The position numbers and the translations under genes were made by a program. 64,000 nt of DNA from Tetradesmus obliquus. Taxonomy: Eukaryota > Chlorophyta > Chlorophyceae > Sphaeropleales > Scenedesmaceae. Position 1 is the stretch's first letter. The number at the start of each line of letters is the position of its first letter. The notes under the pieces are model-generated. The model ran no database searches and was not told where the DNA came from. It saw only the letters and a program-made list of their open reading frames with translations. The DNA is taken from NCBI GenBank assembly GCA_030272155.1, contig CP126198.1:5492501-5556500 (forward strand). Direction: 5' to 3'. Below are positions 1 through 11,879 of this stretch, piece after piece.

Positions 1-308
1 TGACAGGAGTTAAGGGGAGTCAACACCCCCTTACGTACAAGTAACATGTTGTACATACTGATGTTGGCGAGCCTGTGCAGCCCTTCAAACTCCACTTACA
101 GCGTGAGTGCTCAAGGTAGCACTGTGCCCATTGCTTCAGAACAACTGCAAGAAAAGCCAAAACATGCCTTGCACTGTACAGTGCAGTGGTGTGTCATTGA
201 CAAGCATAATGCCAGCGAGCTGGCGGTAGGGTGGCCAATGTCTGCAACACATACCCTAGCGTGATGGTGTAGTGCTCCTTCTTGTTGCCGCTCCAACCCT
301 TAGGGTGC

Positions 309-741
309 TAGAACCCTGCTGAGCCCTGCAGTGGCGGCAAGTTTACAACTGCTCTGCACTCCAATCAACTGCCACCCAGCGTCGCACTGCGTGGCGACTG
401 ACACCGGCAAGGTCGCTGAAAGTGACACAATACTAGATCCCTGCCGAGCCCTGCAGTGGCGGCGGAAACGCAACTGCTCTGCACTGCAGTCAACTGCCAC
501 ACAGCTTCAAAGCGCGTGGCGGCCAACACGCAGGATTGCCCAGACTGACATGATGCTAGATCCCTGCCGAGCCCTGCAGTGGCGGCGGGAATGCAACTAG
601 CGGCAGGCTCCACAGCAGCTGCCACAACCAAGATTCAAATCAATTGCCACCCAGCATTGCACTGCATAATGGCTTGCATGGTTACAGCCACTCAAACCCT
701 TGGGGTGCTAGATCCCTGCTGAGCCCTGCAGCGGCGGCACG
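309..741 (-). repeat. Four tail echoes of the RGP1 coding end
   Basis: Four copies of the last roughly 30 coding bases of RGP1 (sense FPPPLQGSAGI-stop region) lie beyond the stop, near 311, 436, 559 and 711. The genuine copy starts at 832. Spacing is 121-152 bp. Copies are about 90 percent alike by eye. They would fall in the 3' UTR or just beyond it. Confidence 0.85.
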
Positions 742-828
742 AACACAACAAGCGGCATAATTACCGTCTCACACGGTGCCAGGACCCACATGTAAGCACC
801 CTGTGTCACAATAAATCATCAACACATC

Positions 829-2235
829 TCAGATCCCTGCCGAGCCCTGCAGTGGCGGCGGGAACACCACCAGCGGCAGGCTCCACAGCAGCTGCTCCGT
901 CAGCAGCTCCCCAGGCCTGTGCGGTTTAGGTTTTCCCAGTGTCAGCTCAAACCTTAAAACCCAGCGGTGGCTGACCATCGGGGTTTTGAAGCTCGGCGGT
1001 GCCGTCAGCGGTATGGAGAACACGAATTGGCTGCTGAGCAGGTGCGCTGTGACTTCCTGCTGCTCCGAGTACAGCTTGCGCATGGCTGCGCTGTCGCTGC
1101 TGCGGCCGTGGGTGTGGGGCGACAGTACGACTTCCTCTGACTCCAGCAGTGCCACCACCTGCACGTGTGCAGTGTGCAGAACAGTGCAATACATCAGCAC
1201 CACATACACACACACGGCATATGGTGTTTGGTGGCAGCACCACCTCCTCGGACTCCAGCAGTGCCACTACCTGTGTGTGTGGCGCAATGTGCAAATGCAG
1301 CATCGTCATGTTGCCATCAGACATACGGTGCCAGTCCGTATCAGCTGTTGCAAGTTTCAGTGAGGTGACAGCACGGAGTCTCGTAATCAGCAGCACCTAC
1401 ATACACACATACACGGCATATTGTGTGGGGCGACAGCACCACCTCTTTTGACTCAAGTTGCGTCACCACCTGTGTGTGCAGAGCATCAGCAATCCATGTG
1501 AACAGCGGCACAGCGGAGCGTTTTCAGCAGTCATGCATGAGAACGAGACAGCACCAACCCCTCTGTCTCCAGCAGAGTCACCATCTGTGTCTGTGTGCGG
1601 TGCATGCAAAAAAAAGCAGCACAGCAGCAAAGCCCATTTGCACAAAGCGCAGAGTCAGCGTGTTAGGTTTGCCACACGCAGTGTGGCAGATGCTTCTGCA
1701 CAACCGTTTTGTACCGCGCAGCAGCCACTGCAGTCGTCCCCGTGACACGCCACAAAAACAGCAACAGATCGTGCAATGCACCGCGAGGCAAAGACGACAG
1801 CTGACAGTATAAAACACCTATCCGTTGCACAGCGCAGCAGCACACGGCCTCACCTGCAGGCACACCTGCTGCTGGCTGCTGCCGGGTGGCGCTGCGTGTG
1901 CTGACCTGAAGTCCAGCAGCAGCCCAGCTCGGCCTCACACATTGCAACACATGCTTCTGCACACCCAAAAGCCTTGCACAGCACAGCGATCACTGTGGTT
2001 GTCACCCGCAGGCACAGCAACAGCTGGTGCACAACACAGAGCGCCAAACGGGTGGAAGACTGAACCCAACACCTGCACAAGGCCTCACCTGCAGGCACAC
2101 CGGCTGCTGGCTGCTGCCGGGTGGCGCTGCATGTGCTGCCCTGAAGTCTAGCAGCAGCCCCAGCGTGCTGCCTGGCTGCAGCCCATCTGCTGGCGGCTGC
2201 AGCACCAGCCGCAGCAGCGGGAAGTCACCAGCCCT

Positions 2236-2269
<34 letters not shown>

Positions 2270-3848
2270 ATGTCAGGCTGTGGTCCAGCAGCAGCCCAAA
2301 TGTGCTGTCTGGCTGCAGCCTATCTGCTGGTGGCTGCAGCACCGGGAAGTTGCCAGCCCCGCAGCGCAGCAGCAGCTGGGACGGCTAGAGGAAGCTGTGA
2401 ACATGACAGCAGCAGCAGATCTCATTCACTTCCAGTCATTTGCACTCTATTCCAGCAGCCATACCACGCACTTGCAGGATAGCATAGCAGCGTGCCTGCT
2501 GCCCAGCTCTCACCTCAGGTTGTATGTGCGCACTGCAGCATGTCACTGTTTCCGCTCACCACCAATCCACCCAGGCTACGCAGGACGATTGCGCCGTGCC
2601 TACTGCCCTGCTCACCTGAGGTTGAATGTTCGAACCGCGCCACTCGCGCGTTGCGCCGGCGTGAGGTGCCGCAGCAGGCCCCCATCATCTCCCTCCCCCT
2701 CCCCATCACCACCAGCACCCCCTGACCCAGCAGCAGCAGCAACTGCTGCCGCCTGCTGGTCATCCAGCAGCAGGGAGTTTATGCCCACTACCAACCCAGC
2801 CATACTACGCAGCATTGAAGCGCCGTGCCTGCTGCCCCAGCTCTCACCTCAGGTTGAACGTCCGGACCGCACCGCTCGCGCGCTGCGCCGGCGTGAGGTG
2901 CCGCAGCAGCCCGCCATCATCTCCCTCCCCCTCCCCATCACCACCAGCACCCCCTGACCCTCCAGCGGCAGCAGCAGCAACTGCTGCTGCCTGCTGGTCG
3001 TCCAGCAGCAGGGAGTCAAGGTGGCACAGCTGTCCTGCCAGCAGCTGGCTTGCTGCACTGCTGCGAGAGCGCAGTCCTGGGTAGAGCTGGCAGGAGGGGG
3101 TGTGGCTCATGAGTGTGCGCGTGCCATCAGCATGCAGCAGCACCTCCTGCATAGCAGAAGCGTGGCAGCAGTGCATGATGTAGCAAGGATGAGGAGGAGT
3201 AGAAGCCCTGGGTAGAGCACGCTTCCATCAGCATGCAGCAGCACCTCCTGCAGCCGCTGTGTAGCATTCAATGAAGGAGACAGACAGACATGTAGCAGCG
3301 GTGATGATGATGCCGAGAAAGCGCCGATGGTTGCAGGTTGCGGCATGGAGCTGCCAAGACTACTGCTGCTGGGGTAGCAGGTGCCTGCCGGCGGCTGTAG
3401 CATGCAATACACAGGCAGCAGACCACACTTGAAGCTCGCGCGCTGCTAGACTGACAACACAGCAGTGGAGAGGATGGCGGAAGCTAGTGTTGCGGCGGCG
3501 GCTGCTGCTGCTGCTGCTGTGCCTCACCTCCCACCGCAGCTTGGAGACCTGCATGCCCAGCTTGTAGTCGATCATATCAACGTCCTGCAAGCTGACATCA
3601 GCAGCACCCGCTGCTGCTGCTGCTGCTGCCGCATTACCAGCAGCACCCGCTGCTGCTGCTGCTGCTGAGCTGGGCTGGCCAGGCTGCTGCTGCTGCAGCT
3701 GCAGGCTAGAGCGCCGCTCCAGGCCGCTGCCTCGCTCTGCTACTGGCCAGACTACAAAGCTGGATGGCGCCTGGCATGTTGATATGACCTGCTGCTGCGG
3801 CTGCTGCGTGCTGGTGTTGGTGCCTGCGACAGTGCAGCAGCAGCAGCC

Positions 3849-3881
<33 letters not shown>

Positions 3882-4422
3882 CAAACATTGGTCTTGCACG
3901 GCCTACATGGTGTTTGCATGCCAGCGCATCAGTGTGTGGGGCCACACGTGTGAGAGCCAGCGCTGCGGTGTGGTCAGCCAAGCATGCAGCGCTCGACTGC
4001 ATGCCACTGCTCCAGTGTCAGCAATCCGGTCAGCCGGCATCTCAGCATAACGCTGCATGCTGCTGCAGCGTTCCAGGGTTTAAGTGTGGCTCTACAAGCG
4101 CAATATGCTTGGCCACACAACCACACTGCATATCGTTGGGTATATCTAACACGCATGGCACGGCATGGCACAGCATGGCACGGCATGTCACGGCATGTGC
4201 TCACCTCCAGGCAGCAGCCGCGCCTGCAGCACCGCCTGGTACACACAGCGCTAACATGCATGGTCTGGCATGGCACAGCATGGCACAGCATGGCACGTAT
4301 TGCACACAGCATGGCAGTTGCTCACCTCCAGGCAGCAAGCGCGCCTGCACCACCGCCTGGTACACGAAGCGCACCGCATTGCCCCTGTAGGAGGGTGGCA
4401 GCTTAGTGGGCAGGCGGCACCT

Positions 4423-4460
<38 letters not shown>

Positions 4461-6114
4461 GGGGTGGAGGCGGGTGCCACGGCGGCAAGTGATGCGGGAT
4501 GAAGAGTCTGCCATGCGTGTGCAATGCCCTCCTGTGAATGAACGGCGCGGATGCAGCGGTCTTCCTGAGCTCCAGCCCTGCTGCTTTAGTTGCTGCTGCT
4601 GCTACGGCGGCGGCGGCGGAGCAAATTTCGCAAATGTCCATTCATTGCTGCCCAAACGCGGGTGCAGTCCAGTGCCCTGGCTTGCTGCTCCCACCAACGC
4701 AGCATCTGTTGGTGCTTCTGCTGCTGCCACCACACCGGCTGCCAGTGCTGCTGCTGCTGCTGCCACACCTGTTGCGGCTAGTCTGCTGCTGCTGCTGCTG
4801 CTGCTGGCGCGCCGCACCTGACCACAAACTCCCTGGGCCCTGCCAGTGCCTGGCTGTCGCCCTGCTGCAGCAGCGGCACCTGCCCCGTGGAGAAGATGCT
4901 GCGCACCAGCCGCTGATGCAGACAGAACAAGCAATGCAGCAGCAGCAGCAGCAGCAGCAGCAGTGTGTGTTGTTGATCAGCAGCCTGCCTAATGTAAGCA
5001 GCATCTTTGTCTTTCTAGCGCGTGCTCTACCGCTTGCTCTACCGCTTGCTCTATTGCTTGCTCTGAATTGCGTGCTTCACACACACCAGCTGGCAGCCAC
5101 ACATGGTGATGTAGTCTGGCTGGGCTGCCGGAATTTAGCAGCTTCGGTTTCAGAGCTCAACATGGTTGGGCTGCTTCATCTGTTGCTTCATCTGCTGCTT
5201 GATGAATTGCAATGCAAGCAATAAGTTCTACTCCAGATGCCAGGGACACGCATGATTACGGAACACCAGCTGTGCATGGATCAAGAAAGTGGAGGTGACA
5301 CCTTGCGCTGCACTGTGTTACATTGCTGTCATATTATGTTGTTACTCTGTTACATAGACGTGTTACAAATATGACAAGTAACATGCTCACCTTGTGGTCT
5401 TTGATGGCAGTCACCTCCGGCTTGTATAGCTGCCCCACCCAGCTGGGGTCAACCCGCTCACTGCCAGAGCACTCAAACAGCAGCTGTAGCACCTCTGCAC
5501 TGCCATCTCCTGCAACAACTGCTGCTGCTGCTGCTGCTGCTGCTGCATCGCCGGTGCGTCGGACCTGCTCAGCAGTTATTGGTCAAGGGCAGGCAGGGCA
5601 CAGCGCATCAGACCTGGTGTTGTGGGCGACACCTGCATCTGTGGTGGTTTTGACAGGAGCCCAGCTAGCCCTGTGCTCACGTATTCGCTGCTGCTTGCGC
5701 TGGCAGTTGTGCAACCTTATAGCTGTGCTGGTGCACATACAATGCTGCACTTTATCTGCTGTGTGTTGCGCAGTACCAGCCAGCTTGCCGCTCCCTGGAA
5801 CAGCTGCTGCCTGGCATGCAGTCAATTTGAGTGCGTGCTTCTGCTCTGCTCCAAAGTATTGCTTGTTGCTGCCTAAAATGCAGATGCAAGTGACTTGGTT
5901 GCCTAGTGCTAAGGTACGCAACATGTGCGCAAAAATCCTGTTGCGCAAGAAAGAGTGCAAGTCCCAACGCATGCCAGCAACTGCCAGCACCTGCAGGGCA
6001 TGCCTGAGAAGCTTGCCAGGCTTGCTGCAGCTCACAAGGCCTCACCTTTATGAGGCACTTGAGCACCTCCCCTGGAAAGTAGCACGGCTTTTCTAAAGCT
6101 AGGCTGAGCTCCAT
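829..6114 (-). CDS. RGP1: RGP1-like Golgi retrograde-transport protein (Ric1-Rgp1 GEF subunit)
   Basis: Rgp1 pairs with Ric1 as the exchange factor for Ypt6/Rab6 at the Golgi. Exons in transcript order: 6114-6046, 5509-5391, 4912-4818, 4420-4326, 3610-3528, 3029-2848, 2233-2089, 1158-829. All junctions are GT-AG and phases agree, except that the first junction needs one more exon of length 1 mod 3 somewhere in 5510-6045, which I could not find. The start MELSLALEKPCYFPGEVLKC matches the arrestin-like N-terminus of the family. The fourth listed exon carries LPPSYRGNAVRFVYQAVV and the last carries IPLTAPPSFKTPMVSHRWVL followed by RFEL, both strong Rgp1 signatures. The exon 2233-2089 reads through to a GLLLDF motif and ends CLQ. 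The gene is head-to-head with the cyclin and very rich in echo copies of exon edges. Family assignment is good; the exact protein is incomplete near its N-terminus. Confidence 0.8.
1219..1598 (-). repeat. Three acceptor-side echoes of the last RGP1 exon
   Basis: The first 35-60 bases of the last RGP1 exon (LLESEEVV region) plus its CAG acceptor recur upstream in the intron near 1220-1285, 1425-1483 and 1554-1598, with increasing divergence. The nearest echo keeps a full open frame and a CAG acceptor-like end. Confidence 0.75.
1849..1926 (-). repeat. Donor-side echo of RGP1 exon 2089-2233
   Basis: A near-identical copy of the 3' half of the exon, from GLLLDF through CLQ and the GTGAGG donor, sits 235 bp downstream of the genuine junction at 2089. 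Both donors look equally usable. Confidence 0.8.
2275..2365 (-). repeat. Acceptor-side echo of RGP1 exon 2089-2233
   Basis: A diverged copy of the exon start (reads PPADRLQPDSTFGLLLD) lies in the intron upstream of the real exon, separated from it by a CAG-rich tract. Confidence 0.7.
2490..2765 (-). repeat. Near-full echo of RGP1 exon 2848-3029 plus a second partial echo
   Basis: The exon carrying the acidic Gly/Glu stretch and HLTPAQRASGAVRTFNLR is copied almost completely 232 bp downstream, with donor at 2611-2615 against 2843-2847 in the genuine copy. A third fragment, holding only the exon end and donor, lies at about 2490-2525. The near-full copy keeps an open frame and could act as an alternative exon. 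Confidence 0.8.
3837..3881. repeat. (CAG)n microsatellites in RGP1 introns
   Basis: A CAG tract of about a dozen units. Similar tracts occur at 2238-2268, 4424-4456 and 4937-4963. On the RGP1 sense strand these read CTG, and the ones at 2238 and 4424 directly abut exon acceptors. Confidence 0.85.
4195..4262 (-). repeat. Donor-side echo of RGP1 exon 4326-4420
   Basis: The last roughly 45 bases of the exon (YQAVVQARLLPGG region) and its GTGAG donor recur about 122 bp downstream, followed by diverged sequence. Confidence 0.75.
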
Positions 6115-6794
6115 GTGCTGCCTTGCAGGACAACAGCGGTCAGCTCAACTGACTGCCATGTCCACCTGTGCCTGTCTGTACTGGTGCTGAGATGCAGGCA
6201 CAGATATAATTAAACGTTTGGTGAAGTGGAATACTGTCTTACTCTCTGCCACAATAGCGAAGATCCAACTCAAGTGCAGCAGAGCAGGACTTGAGCAACA
6301 ACAGCAGTAGGTTGGGTCGACAGTTTGCCTTCTTCATCAAGACGCTCGATGCAGCTTCAAATGGGCTAACACGGTCTTCGAAACTGGGAAACAATGGGAT
6401 CTAGGACGACTGTTACCCATTCCAAGGTCATGTTCAGACGGTGTCACATTGCACAGTGGTTCAATGGGGTCCTGCCCAGCACAACCACCACGATGCTTAC
6501 ATCCGCAACGCCGTACTTGGTGTCGATTACTGCCTCTACCTAGTTGTCTGTTGCCCTGCCTAGCACCTGCGCGTGTCGCTCTGCATCTTCTGCGACTGTG
6601 CTGATTTGGCCTGCTGTTTTCAGCGCCAAGCTGCACCGTGGTCAGTGGTGCTTGAGTGTCGCTGCATCTGTACCGTGCTTCCTACTTTGGGGAATCCTGG
6701 TGCTAGTGTGTCTGCTTGGGCAGCAGCTGGGCCCGGCAAGTTCTAGCGCTCCTCAGCAGTGCAGCGGCTCCGTTCAGCAGCAGGCTCCTGTTTC
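6115..6794. promoter_or_regulatory. Shared intergenic region between divergent RGP1 and cyclin genes
   Basis: About 680 bp separates the two divergent start codons. It should hold both promoters and 5' UTRs. No convincing TATA element, repeat or conserved motif was recognised. Confidence 0.4.
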
Positions 6795-9744
6795 ATGTCC
6801 TTCCCAAGATATGAGCTATTCAACAACATCCAAGAGCTCAAGGACAAGTGCCCAAGCAGGAACCATGGCAGGACCTGGAAGCAGGAGCTCAACTACCGCA
6901 ATGACTGCGTGGAGATGATGCGAAAATGCTGTGAAACGCTGAAAGTGTGAGTATTGTAGGGCGCTTGGCTGGTTGGCGAGCTCGTGGGCTTGCCCCCTGT
7001 GCTGAACTGCTGCTGCCCGCTGCTGGTCTGCTGCATCTGCTGCACCGCAGTCATCAGTGTACCCTGCACAGGGCAGTTGTGCTGCTGCAGCGGTTTTTCT
7101 CGCGGTGTTCTTCAACAGAATGGGCAGCAATGAAGAAATGGGTGAGCACGCATGCGCAGCCAACCGCACGGCGTGTGTCAGCGCCACACATATGCAGCAG
7201 TGCAACGGCGCTGATGGCGCCTCTTGGGGGCAGCTGAGCCCAGCAATTGAGGTTCAATTGCCCACAAGGCAACACCTGCAATGCTGCAGCACACACGCTG
7301 TTCGGTTTCTGCAGCTGTGCAATCCTTTGCAGTTGATGCCTCAGTGTATCACACAGGCTCACTGGGCGCAGCTGTCATCCTGCGGGATATTAGAGGAAAC
7401 CGCATCAGCAGTGCTATTGCGCATGCTGCATGGCTGAGCTGCGTGCAAGCAACCGTGAGGCAAGCCGCGTTATCACATGCGGCTGCAAGGACGCTCCGTA
7501 GCCGGCCTGCTGCACAGTGCAACACATGATGACGCATGCTAGCGCATGCTTAGCTATCATCGTGTATTGGCATTGCCGCCGTTCTGCACGTGCGCAGGCG
7601 CTGGCCACCGCGTGTGTGTTCCTGGCCACAAAGATCGACAGCGCCTACCACCGGCTGGACAGCGTGGCGCACGCGTGCTTCAGGGCGCTGCGCGCGCTGC
7701 AGCAGCGTGAGCCTGAGCCAGAGTACTACAATGCAGACGGGGTGAGCGCCGCTGCTGCTGCGAGTGCTGCTGTGCTCTGGTTATACGTGTTTGCCGCCCG
7801 CGGCGTGGTGGCATCGATGATTAGTGTGTAGGATGACCGCAGCTGCTTGTGTAAGAGCGGCATGCAGTGCTGGAGGGTTTCCTGCACGACGTGGCAGAGC
7901 CAAGGCATGATGGAGCTATCTGGTTTCATTGAGGCACCCAGTAGCTGGTCAGTTGGCTGTTTGCAGGACTGTTCCACTCCTGGGCTTGCATCTCTGTAGT
8001 TGGGCTGTGTATCGTATGCGCGTGGCGACAGTGCGTGGACACAGCACACTCCGTGACGCATGCTTGCTGCACATGCACATGCGGCCCGCCCCGCCATGTG
8101 CTGCGCAGACGCCCGGCAACCCCGCGTTCGTGGCCAACCTGGCAGCCATGGTGCGTGAGGCAGAAATGGACCTCATCTTCGGGCTCAACTTTGACTTCAA
8201 CGCGGAGGTGGCCAGCAGCATCGTGCTGTATCAGCTGCCGGAGCTGGGCATGGCTGGCAAGCCGGACGCGTTTCGGGCCACGGCGGTGCGGCTCGCGTGC
8301 AACAGGTGCGGCGCGGCGCAGTGTGAATGGCCGCAAGCCGGCTGCTGCCGCGTGTTGGTGCTGCGCTGTGTGTCTGGCTATGTCTTGCAGCGCTGTGTGT
8401 CTGGCTATGTCTTGCAGCGCTGTGTGTCTGGCTATGTCTTGCTGCGCTGTGTGTCTGGCTATGTCTTGCAGCGCTGTGTGTCTGGCTATGTCTTGCAGCG
8501 CTGTGTGTCTGGCTATGTCTTGCAGCGGGCCATGCTGCACAGTGGCTGTCTGGTTGTGCGGCGGTGAGGGTTGCTGTGGTGGCAGCCGCTGCCACCTGCC
8601 ATGCATGCTCTGCCACAGCATGGCTGCTGGTGCAGCTGGCATCATCGCTGCATCTCGCGGCGTCATATGCACCACCAGCTGGAATTGCGGTATCACACTG
8701 CTGTCCGTGTGCTGCTGCTGGTACACGCTTGCATCCTGCAGCATCACGGCCAAGGGCAGCGTGGCGTGCCTGCTGTATGGCTCGCGCGAGATCGCGCTGG
8801 CCTGCATCAGCAAGACATGCCGCGCACACGGCTGCCCGCTGGACCTGGGCGCGGTGCACGGCGGCATGGACTTTGTTCCGCAGATTAGCCAGGAGCGCCT
8901 GGCAGGTGCGGCGCGGCTGCTGCTGTGCTTGCGCTGTCGCTGTTGTGCATGTCCTGCAAGTGTTGTTGAGGATGCACGGGAGGTGAGGCGCTCCCGCCAG
9001 CTGATTTGACTGCTGCAGAAACCACCCTGCTCTGCAGTTCAATGAAATTGTTTGCTGCTGGTCGTACCAGCAGCACTTGCACTGTGCTGTCATAAGCGGA
9101 GTGGCTGCCAGGCTGAGGCCATGCGCAGACTGCACAGGCGCTTCAGCAGAACACAGTCGCGCATGAGTAGCGCTTTCACTCGATGCAATCTGCGCTGATA
9201 AGCGTGCGGCTGCCCCTGCTGCTTGGTGTTATCTGCTGCAGCGATCGAGAGCGCCCTGCCGAAGATTATTGGTGAGAGCAGCGCAGCAGACTCGGCAGCA
9301 ACAGGCGGCGGCGGCAAAGGGGCAGTGGCGGACAGCGGCAACAGCAGGCAGCAGCAGGATCAGGGGCAGGCAGCAGCAGCAGCAGCAGTAGATGGGTGCA
9401 GTACGCCCGGCAGCTCCTTTCGTGGATATGCGCATGGAGCAGCAGCAGCAGCAGGGGCAGCGGGTGTGAAGCAGATGCAGTGTGCGGGCGGTGTGGTGTC
9501 GCATGGCTCAGCAAGTGAGGCTGCAACAGCAGGGCCCCGCATGGCCCCCTCACCCATCAGCCCTGACAGCGAGACAGGGCCAGCACCAGGAGCATATGGT
9601 GCAGCAGCTGGCAGCAGTGCCCGGCTGGAGCAGCAGCAGCAGCAGCAGTGCCGGAAGCGGGCACGCGAGGAGGGGTTCAGTTCTGGGCTGCGTGTTACTT
9701 CGGAGCCGCCAGCTGGCGCAGCAGGCGGCATGCTGGCGGCTTAG
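6795..9744 (+). CDS. Cyclin, T/K/L-type (transcription-associated)
   Basis: Regulatory subunit for a cyclin-dependent kinase, probably of the RNA polymerase II CTD-kinase class (CDK9/12-like); the partner is inferred from family. Six exons: 6795-6946, 7051-7141, 7598-7741, 8109-8305, 8742-8905, 9242-9744. All GT-AG junctions keep phase and give 416 aa. The N-terminus reads CPSRNHGRTWKQELNYRNDC, then HRAVVLLQRFF and ALATACVFLATKID, the order typical of cyclin-T box 1 (T-P-S-R motif, YR, 'AIVLLHRFF', 'A-ACLFLA-K'). The fifth exon, GSREIALACISKTCRAHGCP, corresponds to box 2. The last exon is a Gly/Ala/Ser/Gln-rich low-complexity tail. The ATG at 6795 is the first in frame with the box, though an upstream noncoding exon is possible. 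Confidence 0.8.
8361..8525 (+). repeat. 27-bp minisatellite in cyclin intron 4, each unit ending in an acceptor-like site
   Basis: Six head-to-tail copies of a 27-bp unit containing TATGTCTTGCAG, a good 3' splice site, all upstream of the acceptor actually used at 8741/8742. Copies are nearly identical; one carries a single change (CTGCGC for CAGCGC). Confidence 0.9.
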
Positions 9745-11306
9745 GCAGGCAGGTCGTGTGAATGTTGGTGGTGTTCAGTGCGGGACAGGCATCATGCTTC
9801 TGGGTAGCAACCCACGCACGGCCGGCCTGTCGTGATTTGCATGTTGTTTGATGGCTGCGCAGCCGGTTTGGCTTCGTCATGCGTCAGGGCGTGCTTTGCA
9901 GATGGTTGGTGGAGAGGCCAGGCATGCATATGTTTCATGGCAGGCACATGGCAGATGGCACATGGCAGATGGTACAGTAGCAGATGTGTGGCTAACACTC
10001 AGAGCAGCAGCAATAGGCAGGTCTGCTGCTGTTGTTTGTTTTACTGTGTATGATCAGTTGCAGGATTGCGTGCACATTTAGGTAGGCGGCAATGTTCTTG
10101 CACCCGGCGGTTGCCAGGGTTTCAATATGGGCCGTCTGTTAGGTAGGGCCCGATCTGGCATGATTTGAAGTGAGCGGTGTAGCTGCCGTTGTTTGGAGGT
10201 GTGTTCCGTATGTAGCTGTAGGTTCTTGCACCCCGTGTTGGAAGCGGATGTTGCATCACGTGTGTGCATGATGCTTTCTGTGGCAAATGTGGTCTGCACA
10301 GCACTGCCTTGCACGATGTTCTGCCATCAGCTGCCAGGTGGCATCATGCAGTTTATACTGCGCAGTGTGCTGCAGCAGCTGCCGCTGCTCTGCTGTGAAG
10401 CCCGTGCTTGTTCAGAGTGCGGCGGCAGACGCAGTGCATGCCAATCTTGAATGCAATGCAGCTGTTGATTTGTGGCACATTGTGGCTGGTTGCTTATTCG
10501 CAAGAGGGTCATTTTTTCCCGGAACCATTGACGTGGTGTGGCTGCACCAATTGCTGCCTATATGCCCCGATCAGTGCTGCTAGCAGTAGTGCTGCTGTTG
10601 CCTTCTCAGTGGGGTACATGCGCCTGAGTGCTGCTTGCTTTGGCATTTCATTGTGCCCCAGCCAATTTGACTGGCGGCCTAAACATGTAACTTTCCCACT
10701 GACGCTTGACTGAGCCGCTTTCCGAGCAGCTTGTGACTATGCAGCTGATAATGACTGCAATGAAGACTATAACGCTACAAAACATTGGACCTGTGGTTGT
10801 GGTGTGGTACAGCACCGCATTCACCGACCGTGGATCATCCAGATGATCTGCAACTGTCAGTGAAATCCTGCTGTCAAGCAGCACTGCTGCAGTGTCCTGC
10901 ATGCAGCACAGTCATGACATCATGTTATGTTGTTATGATGATAATTGACCGGTCTGAGCTCAGAGTCATAGCTATATGGGCGTGCCGCCGGAGATCCCCT
11001 GTCTTGCAGTCCTTCTCGTGTTGTACAACAGTGATTACAGCCGTTCGACACTACAAGATCGCTGCTGAAATATGAGCCACAACAGGTTGAACACAAGGTC
11101 TGAGACCAGAAAAGGAGAGTGAGCACCGTAGAACACAATGCACACCCTTGAACACCAAATCTCTGATGTTACATCCAGAGACGTCTTACTGCGGTGCGCA
11201 GCGGCACCCCACCTCAACTAATGGCAGGCACATTTAAACCTTGTACATTGGCCTGAGCCAGCAACTCGCAGCGGCAGCAAAGCCACCACCGCCACCCCAT
11301 CCTACA
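9745..11306. other. Intergenic, convergent 3' ends of cyclin and SET gene
   Basis: About 1.6 kb with no coding unit that could be supported. It holds short direct repeats at 9940-9975 (ACATGGCAGATGG units) and otherwise unique sequence, presumably both 3' UTRs and terminators. Confidence 0.5.
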
Positions 11307-11590
11307 TCACTGTGACACCATCTCACTCATTGAGCTGAAGTCAGACTGCATCTGAGGCTGCTGTGCTGCCTTGACAAGCTGCTTCACCCGGCCCCGGCTG
11401 AGCCCCTGTGCTCCGGCCGCAGCCGTAACAACTCCAAGCAAAGCAAGCAACACAATCGCGTACCCTGCAAAGCAAGCAACACAATCGCATACGCTGTGAT
11501 TTTCAAATTCCAACTCCAGCTCAGGCGCCTGTGCCTGTGCATCAAGCTGCTTGTACAAGCCCCTGCTCAGGCCTTTGCCGTAGCAGCTGA
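11307..11590 (-). repeat. Two tail echoes of the SET-gene coding end
   Basis: Copies of the C-terminal coding segment (genuine: KGLSRGLYKQLDAQAQ) recur beyond the stop. One near 11500-11585 reads KGLSRGLYKQLDAQAQAP. A more diverged one near 11326-11425 reads QGLSRGRVKQLVKAAQQP. Confidence 0.8.
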
Positions 11591-11631
11591 ACAGCAATTC
11601 AAACCAACAAACAGCATGCGTCAGATCACTG

Positions 11632-11821
11632 TCACTCGTACTCAAAATCCAGCTCCAGCTCTGGCTGCTGTGCCTGTGCATCAAGCTGCTTGTACAAGCC
11701 CCTGCTTAAACCCTTGCCGTAGCGGGCCTGGTATGCGCCCAGCAACGTCTTTTCAGCCTGGCGCAGCGCTCCGTCAAAGTAGGCCTCCTCATCAGAGGCG
11801 ATCTCATTTCTGCGGCAGCCA

Positions 11822-11879
<58 letters not shown>

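Noticed and set aside
5583..6035. Minus-strand frame as the missing RGP1 exon
   Set aside because: No Rgp1-like motif or phase-compatible acceptor/donor pair could be found in it, so the missing exon is left unplaced.
8197..9135. Long minus-strand frames opposite the cyclin gene
   Set aside because: Shadows of the GC-rich cyclin exons and of the 27-bp array; no domain, and the + strand model is phase-perfect.
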